A program made the position numbers and the translations under genes. Below, piece by piece: positions 22,915 to 28,001 of a DNA stretch of 28,001 nt (positions are counted from its first letter, which is position 1; every line of letters begins with the position of its first letter). Origin of the DNA: Bifidobacterium sp. GTDB lineage: Bacteria; Actinomycetota; Actinomycetes; Actinomycetales; Bifidobacteriaceae. Where the stretch lies: contig JAIJEI010000005.1 of assembly GCA_022739095.1 (NCBI GenBank), positions 1 through 28,001 on the forward strand, in the 5' to 3' direction. The notes under the pieces were generated by a model, which was not told the DNA's origin, searched no databases, and saw nothing but the letters and a program-made list of their open reading frames with translations.

Positions 22915-23910
22915 TTAGCGCAATGCCTTGCGTACGCCTTGGACGGTTTGCAGCGTCTTGTAGAAGACCTTTTTGATGGGTACGTCGCGGGCGGGGGCCA
23001 CCGGGGTGATTTCCTCGGTGAACTTGCACTTGAACTCGTTAAGGCCCTTGAGAGACGGCGCGAAATCGGAGCCGATGCCCATCAGATCGTATTCCGTAAT
23101 ACCCTGCGAGCCCAGGATGCAGCATTCGGAATACAGCAGCTTGTCGGTCACATGCAGACGCATAACCTTGTTGCGCATGCCGGCATAGTAGCGCACCGCA
23201 TGCGTGCCGTTCACGGTGACAATCGACCATGCCACCACTCGATCTTCAATACGTGCGGCGAACACACGGCAATGGTCGGCGCCCAACGCGCCGATCATAT
23301 CGGAATAGTCGCTCATCGGAGCAGGCGTGAATCCATCGCGCTGGCCGGTTTCGACCATCACATCGTAATATTCGGAGAAATCGGTCAGAGCCTTATCCGT
23401 CTCATCGGCAACCTCGGCCGGGCACTCACGTAGAGCCTTGCGCACGTCACGGCGTCCACGACGCTTCATCCGAGCCAGAATCTCATCATCGCCACCGGTG
23501 ACGTCGATGACCACGGTCTGGTCGTACGGCACTGTGGAGAGCACCTTCTCCGTACCATCGGTGAACCAGGTGTCGATACGCAGGAACGCAATGTTCTTGT
23601 CGGCCTTCTTGACGGTGTCCACGATGGCGTCGACGACCTCGCGCTCCTCGGTCTCGGTGGGCTTGGCGACCCACGCCGGCCCATGCATTGAGCGCAGATA
23701 ATGATAACCGTGCGTCTCAAAATCGATAAAGGAGATCACGGCGACCAATTCACCATCACGCTTGATCAGATAATCGCCCCATGGGGTGCGTCCGTCGATA
23801 TCCGCCTGAAAACCAGACCAAACCTTGGTCTGTTCGATAGGCAACGTGATACCGGCCTTCTCGGCTTCAGCTTCCAGTGTGGCTCCGTCAACTTTCTCCA
23901 ACGTGATCAT
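22915..23910 (-). CDS. FemABX-family peptidoglycan interpeptide-bridge aminoacyltransferase
   Basis: Transfers an amino acid from aminoacyl-tRNA to the side-chain amine of the third residue of the cell-wall precursor. The 331-residue product has the double GNAT fold pattern of the family: an early PIEQTKVWSGFQ, then YLIKRDGELVAVISFIDFE, a central RMKRRGRRDVRKALREC helix, and late VRYYAGMRNKVMRLHVTDKLLY with YDLMGIGSDFAPSLKGLNEFK, a family-typical end (cf. G...D....GL..FK). No long coiled-coil insert is present, so it is closer to FemX/MurM-like short forms. It lies 121 bp downstream of a MurE ligase on the same strand. B. longum walls are reported to carry an Orn/Lys-based bridge with Ser, Ala and Thr, and this enzyme is a candidate for adding one of those residues; which one is unknown. 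Confidence 0.9.
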   Translation of the reverse strand: MITLEKVDGATLEAEAEKAGITLPIEQTKVWSGFQADIDGRTPWGDYLIKRDGELVAVISFIDFETHGYHYLRSMHGPAWVAKPTETEEREVVDAIVDTVKKADKNIAFLRIDTWFTDGTEKVLSTVPYDQTVVIDVTGGDDEILARMKRRGRRDVRKALRECPAEVADETDKALTDFSEYYDVMVETGQRDGFTPAPMSDYSDMIGALGADHCRVFAARIEDRVVAWSIVTVNGTHAVRYYAGMRNKVMRLHVTDKLLYSECCILGSQGITEYDLMGIGSDFAPSLKGLNEFKCKFTEEITPVAPARDVPIKKVFYKTLQTVQGVRKALR

Positions 23911-23988
23911 TACGATTTAGCTATCCTTTTTCGTTCGTATCCGTATGTTGTGTTTCTGGTTTGGCCGTATTGCGCGTGATCTGGTGTG

Positions 23989-24022
23989 GGCCAATCAAAA
24001 TCCGATCAGGATCTGATTGGCC
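23989..24022 (-). terminator. Hairpin between murE and femX-like gene
   Basis: GGCCAATCA (23989-23997) and TGATTGGCC (24014-24022) form a 9-bp stem, with a further ATCC/GGAT pairing inside the loop. It lies just after the murE stop on the minus strand, about 80 bp before the transferase start. Only a weak T content follows, so partial termination or mRNA processing is as likely as full termination. Confidence 0.6.
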
Positions 24023-24031
24023 GAAATCCCG

Positions 24032-25585
24032 TCACAGGCCAAACATGCGTTCGACGACATGATCATCGCCGTCGAACGGCACATGCTTGTGATGGTCCTT
24101 GATCCAACGTTCGTTGCCCTTGCCGATGATCAGCAGGATGTTGAATCGGTCGGTGTGCGCACGGGCATCGTAAATGGCGTTGGTGATGGCCGTCGGACGG
24201 TCGGAAATCACCGTGGAGGCCACATCCTTGTTCGTGATGTAGCCTTGCATTTCCATGCAGATGTCGATGAACGGCTCGGTGTCCGTATCTTCGGCGGTGA
24301 AAATGAAGTTCGCGATGCGGTTCTCGGCAGCCTCGACGATTTCCTTGCGGCGATCGTAGGCCTTGTTGCCGGCCGATCCGGTCACCAGCGTAATACGCGG
24401 GTTTTTCTCGCCCCAACGCTCGTAGACGAAGTCAAGCAGCGCGGTGACGGATGCGTAGTTGTGCGCATAATCGACGATGGCGAGCGTGTTCGACTGCGGA
24501 TCGCGGAACTGTTCCATACGGCCGGCGATACGTACGGATTCGATGGCGTGCAGTGCGTCGGCGTCATCGAACGATACGCCAGCCGCATGGGCGATGGCGA
24601 TGGCCGCCGCCGCATTGAGGTAGTTGAAGTCGCCATCGATGGACAGATGGTAGTCGCCAAGGGCCTGATCTCCGTCGGCGATGTGGAAGGAGGCGTGCGC
24701 CGGGTCGGCGGGCCAGGCGACGACGTCCGCACCGGTGCCGGCATTATCCGCGTCATGCAGGGCGAAGGTGGTCACGCCGATGCCGGCTGCCTCCGCGTCC
24801 TCCCGCAACAGATCGGCGTGCAAACTGTCCGCGCCGAGTACCAGCGACTTCGCGTTGGCGATGATCTGGCGCTTGCAATACAGGTAATCCTCGAACGTGG
24901 GGTGTTCGATCGGGCTGATGTGGTCGGGGGAGATGTTGAGGAACGCGGCCACATCGAAAGTCAGGCCATAGACGCGGTCCACCTTGTACGCCTGGGAGGA
25001 GACCTCCATCACCAGATACTTCATACCGTTATCGGCCGCCTCGCGCATCATGCGGAGGGCGTCCATCGATTCGGGCGTGGTCAGATCGGACTCGACGTAG
25101 GTGTGGCCGTCAAGGCAATTATCGACCGAGGAGAACAATGCGGCCTTGCCGCCGGAGACGGCGTTGATAAGCGCCTGCGTGAAGTACGAGGTGGTCGTCT
25201 TGCCCTTGGTGCCGGTGACGCCGATGACCGTGAGCTCGTTCTGCGGATATCCGTAGAACGCGGCGGACAGCAGGCTCATCGCCTTGCGCGCGTCGTTGAC
25301 GATCAGGCCGGGGGTGGCGGTTGCGATCGAGTACTCGGTTTCGGCCACGTATGCGGCCAAGCCGGCTTCGTCGATGCCGTTCAGATACTCGGCCTTGAAT
25401 TGGCCCTTGCAGCACAGCAGGGCGCCCGGCGTGACCTTGCGGGTGTCGTAGGTGATGCCGGCGAACGGTTCATCAGCCGAAGCGATACGGGCCGGGTCGT
25501 CGGTCCAGACGTCCCCTTGGATGATTTCACGCAGCAGATGGTGTTCCTTGAGCAGGTCAGCGGCCGAAGCCAAAGTCAAAGCCAT
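24032..25585 (-). CDS. murE: MurE-type UDP-N-acetylmuramyl-tripeptide synthetase (non-DAP)
   Basis: Cytoplasmic ligase that adds the third, diamino, residue to UDP-MurNAc-L-Ala-D-Glu using ATP. The 517-residue product has the Mur P-loop GVTGTKGKTTT (123-133), the UDP-muramyl contact DLTTPESMD, VMEVSSQAYKVDRV, NISPDH, a YLYCKRQ segment with the lysine expected to be carbamylated, and C-terminal-domain signatures RMEQF and VDYAHNYAS. The position where DAP-adding enzymes have DNPR reads AEDTDTEP instead, so meso-DAP is unlikely; lysine or ornithine fits. VDYAHNYAS and GNKAYDRRKE recall L-lysine enzymes of streptococci and lactobacilli. The ATG at 25585 has AGGGAGA upstream. Its neighbour is a FemABX transferase that would use the resulting side chain. 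It may be a second MurE outside the main cell-division cluster. Confidence 0.9.
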   Translation of the reverse strand: MALTLASAADLLKEHHLLREIIQGDVWTDDPARIASADEPFAGITYDTRKVTPGALLCCKGQFKAEYLNGIDEAGLAAYVAETEYSIATATPGLIVNDARKAMSLLSAAFYGYPQNELTVIGVTGTKGKTTTSYFTQALINAVSGGKAALFSSVDNCLDGHTYVESDLTTPESMDALRMMREAADNGMKYLVMEVSSQAYKVDRVYGLTFDVAAFLNISPDHISPIEHPTFEDYLYCKRQIIANAKSLVLGADSLHADLLREDAEAAGIGVTTFALHDADNAGTGADVVAWPADPAHASFHIADGDQALGDYHLSIDGDFNYLNAAAAIAIAHAAGVSFDDADALHAIESVRIAGRMEQFRDPQSNTLAIVDYAHNYASVTALLDFVYERWGEKNPRITLVTGSAGNKAYDRRKEIVEAAENRIANFIFTAEDTDTEPFIDICMEMQGYITNKDVASTVISDRPTAITNAIYDARAHTDRFNILLIIGKGNERWIKDHHKHVPFDGDDHVVERMFGL

Positions 25586-25688
25586 AATTGTTTCTCCCTA
25601 TTATCTAGCCGATACGCCATTCTACAGGTGGGGTGTGGCGTGTTGTGACTCACACGTCATCGACCACGATATGGGCACATGATTTGAT

Positions 25689-25694
25689 TAGAAT
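25689..25694 (+). promoter_or_regulatory. Candidate -10 element for the sigma-factor gene
   Basis: TAGAAT at 25689-25694 resembles TATAAT and ends 8 bp before the GTG start, so transcription would begin at or next to the start codon and give a leaderless message. No convincing -35 is seen, and no SigR-type GGAAT/GTT promoter was found nearby. Confidence 0.3.
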
Positions 25695-25702
25695 GGTGAA
25701 CC

Positions 25703-26512
25703 GTGACGACAAGCGAAGCAACTATGCAATCCGGGCAGTCAGCCGGATCGGGCGAGTCCATGGCAGCCAAGCGCGCCAGATTTGAACAGCTCGCCATGCC
25801 CGCCGTCAACGCACTGTACCGGCAGGCGATGAGGCTGACCAACAATCCCGACGACGCGCAGGATCTGGTCCAGGACACCTTCGAACGCGGGTTCAAGGCC
25901 TTCGACTCATTCCAGCCGGGCTCCAACTTCGAGGCGTGGATGACCACCATCGAACGCAACGCCTACTTCAACCAGTATGCCAAGGCCAAACGCCGCCCGC
26001 AGCGTGCCAACGACTCCACCGGCGAATACGACGACTGGGATATTTACGATGCCGCCGAACATACGTCGGACGGGCTCAAATCTGCTGAAGAGGAATATTT
26101 GGACGCCTTCGCGCCCGAGGAAATCATGGCCGCGCTCGCCAAACTCTCGCCCGAACGCCGGCAGGTGTTCATCGACGCCGCCATCGACGGCAAGTCCTAC
26201 CAGCAGGTGGCCGATGAGCAGGGCGTGAAAATCGGCACGGTGATGAGCCGCTTGAATCGCGCCCGCACACAACTCAAACGTGAGCTCGCCTCGTATGCGA
26301 AAGAGCGCGGGTACGTGACTGGTTCGTCGGCTGGTTCACCATCCGCGAAGTTGGGCGAAAACGTTGGTCGAATCGCCGATTCCGGCCATAATGGAAGTAG
26401 TGAACAAACTGTTGGTAGCAATGGCGACACGCAAGCCGTAGTGAGACATAGTCATGCGACTCACACCCGCACGCCACAACAGTCGAACAAGCTTTCGGGA
26501 AAGGAGATCTGA
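25703..26512 (+). CDS. ECF RNA polymerase sigma factor, SigR/SigH-like
   Basis: Alternative sigma factor that directs RNA polymerase to stress promoters. Region 2 spans roughly residues 30-100 (LYRQAMRLTNNPDDAQDLVQ, FQPGSNFEAWMTTIERN), and region 4 residues 145-195 (ALAKLSPERRQVFIDAAIDG, YQQVADEQGVKIGTVMSRLN). The SNFEAWMTTI and GTVMSRLNRAR wording matches the SigR/SigH oxidative-stress group. The 269-residue product carries an extra C-terminal tail of about 65 residues, Ser/Gly/Gln/His-rich and without a domain. The GTG start at 25703 lacks a ribosome binding site; internal ATGs at 25724 and 25760 are alternatives and would still keep region 2. Its TGA overlaps the ATG of a Cys-rich small gene by one base, the usual sigma/anti-sigma arrangement. 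Confidence 0.92.
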   Translation: MTTSEATMQSGQSAGSGESMAAKRARFEQLAMPAVNALYRQAMRLTNNPDDAQDLVQDTFERGFKAFDSFQPGSNFEAWMTTIERNAYFNQYAKAKRRPQRANDSTGEYDDWDIYDAAEHTSDGLKSAEEEYLDAFAPEEIMAALAKLSPERRQVFIDAAIDGKSYQQVADEQGVKIGTVMSRLNRARTQLKRELASYAKERGYVTGSSAGSPSAKLGENVGRIADSGHNGSSEQTVGSNGDTQAVVRHSHATHTRTPQQSNKLSGKEI

Positions 26513-26832
26513 TGAACGATCAGCCGGTAGAGCGTACTCGCCATATCTCCATAACCCGTACGGCGGCCGATGGCACGGTCAGCCAGACCGAAGTACATAT
26601 CACGGCGGTGCATCATCGTTCAGTGGATACCGGCTCTGCCTCTGCGTCGGTCCAGACAGGCGTGCATATCGTTACGGAGGGCGACTGTTTTGACCCCCGT
26701 ACCTGCTGCGACGAGCATGAACAGGCATTGATTGCCGCGTTGCGTGCCTACTTGCGCCCGGATGTGGCACCTGAATGTCTGATGGCCCGTCTTAAAGCCA
26801 CGCTTGATTATTGCTGTGGTGAGGATAAGTAA
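26512..26832 (+). CDS. Putative Cys-rich anti-sigma factor, atypical
   Basis: A 106-residue protein translated by coupling (TGATG) to the ECF sigma factor, which makes it the likely redox-controlled anti-sigma subunit (RsrA/RshA role). The sequence departs from the zinc anti-sigma family: the standard H-x3-C-x2-C is not present. Instead it has C59, a CC pair at 65-66 followed by H69, C89, and a second CC pair at 101-102 near the C terminus. The segment ALIAALRAYLRPDVAPECLMARL recalls the end helix of RsrA-type proteins. The first 55 residues are strand-like and His-containing, with no family match. The AAAGGAGAT upstream is a good ribosome binding site. A non-anti-sigma redox partner remains possible. 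Confidence 0.6.
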   Translation: MNDQPVERTRHISITRTAADGTVSQTEVHITAVHHRSVDTGSASASVQTGVHIVTEGDCFDPRTCCDEHEQALIAALRAYLRPDVAPECLMARLKATLDYCCGEDK

Positions 26833-26845
26833 CGGCATATACAAC

Positions 26846-26878
26846 AAGGCCCGTCTGATGTAACATCAGACGGGCCTT
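26846..26878. terminator. Strong bidirectional terminator
   Basis: AAGGCCCGTCTGATG (26846-26860) pairs perfectly with CATCAGACGGGCCTT (26864-26878) across a 3-nt loop. It lies between the anti-sigma gene and the converging bL37 gene, with TTGTTGTAT following on the minus strand. Confidence 0.88.
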
Positions 26879-26904
26879 GAGCGTTCTATAAGAAACGCGA
26901 AGAA

Positions 26905-26979
26905 TCAGGCGTTAGGACGCTTGCCGTGGTTGGCGGCCTTCTTACGACGATCCTTGCGCTTACGTCCGCGCATGCCCAT
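26905..26979 (-). CDS. Ribosomal protein bL37 (24 residues)
   Basis: A very short gene encoding a 24-residue basic peptide, MGMRGRKRKDRRKKAANH followed by GKRPNA. This matches the actinobacterial bL37 pattern (RGRK, RRKK, ANHGKRPN), a large-subunit ribosomal protein first recognised in mycobacterial ribosome structures. AAAGGAG lies six bases before the ATG, and a good promoter is found upstream (27020-27049). It ends next to a strong terminator shared with the facing sigma/anti-sigma operon. The peptide is Arg/Lys-rich throughout, as expected for rRNA contact. An in-frame ATG two codons later is an alternative start. Confidence 0.88.
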   Translation of the reverse strand: MGMRGRKRKDRRKKAANHGKRPNA

Positions 26980-27019
26980 GATGGACTCCTTTGCTGCAGT
27001 TAAAAAATAAGCCTTCGGA

Positions 27020-27049
27020 ATTATGCCACATAAGTACGACGTGATGCAA
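27020..27049 (-). promoter_or_regulatory. Promoter of the bL37 gene
   Basis: On the minus strand a -35 TTGCAT (27044-27049) and a -10 CATAAT (27020-27025) are separated by 18 bp. Transcription would start about 30-40 bp before the bL37 ATG. It is the best match to a housekeeping promoter noted in this part of the window. Confidence 0.6.
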
Positions 27050-27097
27050 CACGGGTGTCCATGTGGCGATGATCGTCAGGTTTGGTTATTCGTTTTT

Positions 27098-28001
27098 TCA
27101 GATTTGTTCGGCGCGGAAGGTGACCACGGTGGTGTAGTCATCGCCCGGCTCGAGCACAACCAGATCCTTGCCGGTGCGGAAGGCATCGGCGTAGGCAGTC
27201 ATCGGTTCGACGGCCACACCGGCCTGACGAGCCTTCTCGCCGATTTCGTTGCCGGTGCACACCTGCCAGGAGTTGATGGTCTTGTCGCCGGTCAGCGTGA
27301 CCTTGATGCCGTCGGGGCGGGTGAACACTGCGGAAGTGCTGCCGTCTTCACCGCGGTTGGTGATATCGGTCCAGGCGTCGTCGAAGCCACGGCCCTCCAA
27401 CGTGGGGTTGTCGCGCAGGTCGAAGATGCCGGAAACCGGCTCTTCGCCGGTGGGCAGCAGGTGTTCGTCTACGGTCACGTGGGTGTCGCAGTGCAGCTCA
27501 AGACGGCAAAGTTCGTTGTCGGCGGTGATGGCCTGACCGGTGGCGTGCTTGCCGTTGGCCAGCCACGGGTGGATGCCAAATGCCCACGGTGCCTTCACAC
27601 TGTCGTTGTTGTGCACGGTGAAGGTTTCCGTGAGACCGTTCTCGTCAAGTGCATAAGTGGCGGTGATGGTGATATCAAACGGGTAGCCGGCGATGTCGGG
27701 GGAACGCCAGGAGAGCGTCACGTGTGATTCCTGCAAATCAACGAGCTCCCACATATAGCGGTAGGCATAACCGTGCAGGGAGGATTGACGGTCGAACTCG
27801 TCGATTGGCATCTGGTAGTCTTCGCCATCGAAAGAGTATTGGCCATTGGTCACGCGGTTCGGGTACGGTGCGAGCACCAAGCCGTTGCAGCAGGGAATGA
27901 CTTTGTTCGGGTCGAAGGGGACGATGAGGTCTTCGCCGCGCCACTTCAGCTCGCGCAGGCTGGCACCCAGTTCGGTGACGACGGCACTCCATTCGCCGGA
28001 C
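27098..28001 (-). CDS. Aldose 1-epimerase family protein (5' end outside window)
   Basis: Galactose-mutarotase-like enzyme that interconverts the alpha and beta anomers of hexoses. The frame runs past the window edge: reading upstream of 27880 it continues as EWSAVVTELGASLRELKW, RGEDLIVPFDPN and PCCNGLVLAPYPNRV, a typical N-terminal part of the family, so only a few residues are missing. Conserved features are PYPNRV (substrate Arg), SSLHGYA with the first His, FGIHPWLA with the catalytic His, and VAVEPMTAYADAF with the catalytic Glu. The family also includes proteins of unproven substrate. It is followed by the bL37 gene on the same strand but with a separate promoter. Visible length is 300 residues. 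Confidence 0.92.
   Translation of the reverse strand, partial: SGEWSAVVTELGASLRELKWRGEDLIVPFDPNKVIPCCNGLVLAPYPNRVTNGQYSFDGEDYQMPIDEFDRQSSLHGYAYRYMWELVDLQESHVTLSWRSPDIAGYPFDITITATYALDENGLTETFTVHNNDSVKAPWAFGIHPWLANGKHATGQAITADNELCRLELHCDTHVTVDEHLLPTGEEPVSGIFDLRDNPTLEGRGFDDAWTDITNRGEDGSTSAVFTRPDGIKVTLTGDKTINSWQVCTGNEIGEKARQAGVAVEPMTAYADAFRTGKDLVVLEPGDDYTTVVTFRAEQI

Noticed and set aside
24017..25648. 543-codon plus-strand frame opposite murE
   Set aside because: It is the antisense of murE, Val/Gly/Arg-rich as expected for a shadow of a GC-rich gene, with no family motifs.

Overview
The window looks like chromosome of a high-GC Gram-positive, most likely Bifidobacterium longum or a close relative. 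This rests on the roughly 60% GC codon use, the fused OppDF ATPase, the non-DAP-type MurE next to a FemABX transferase, an actinobacterial bL37 peptide, a SigR/SigH-like ECF sigma factor, and AbiEi/DUF559-type proteins. The genus call is inference from protein recognition, not from a search.

Layout. (1) 1-2480: amino-sugar catabolism, nagB-nagA, behind a promoter whose -10 is covered by an inverted repeat. The two genes are separated by a large structured repeat. (2) 2481-8566: an oligopeptide ABC transporter, oppA (lipoprotein), oppB, oppC and a two-domain oppDF, ending in a strong hairpin. oppA has a leader with two long dyads, and a second copy of the repeat sits between oppA and oppB. (3) 8573-9094: a Nudix hydrolase on the minus strand, bracketed by two hairpins of the same sequence type. 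(4) 9143-13335: an accessory patch: an IS607-type element (serine recombinase tnpA and RNA-guided-nuclease family tnpB), an orphan MobQ/MobL-type relaxase starting 22 bp after tnpB, and a lower-GC minus-strand pair encoding a small secreted cationic peptide and a small helical protein. (5) 13433-16301: Xaa-Pro aminopeptidase and an AbiEi-like/DUF559 fusion protein, both minus strand. (6) 16302-17396: about 1.1 kb without a credible gene, containing DnaA-box-like sequences, a hairpin and a near-perfect 26-bp direct repeat. (7) 17397-22796: folC and smc. (8) 22803-22906: a third copy of the repeat. (9) 22915-25585, minus strand: a FemX-like aminoacyltransferase and a MurE-type ligase, a likely cell-wall pair in which MurE adds the diamino acid and FemX decorates it. 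(10) 25703-26832: ECF sigma factor and an overlapping Cys-rich putative anti-sigma factor. (11) 26905-26979, minus strand: the 24-codon bL37 gene. (12) 27098-28001, minus strand: an aldose 1-epimerase cut by the window end.

The features most worth a second look are the three-copy structured intergenic repeat with two possible single-hairpin relatives, the secreted-peptide/helical-partner gene pair, the tnpB-relaxase junction, the atypical anti-sigma factor, and the unusual amino-acid-selectivity region of MurE.
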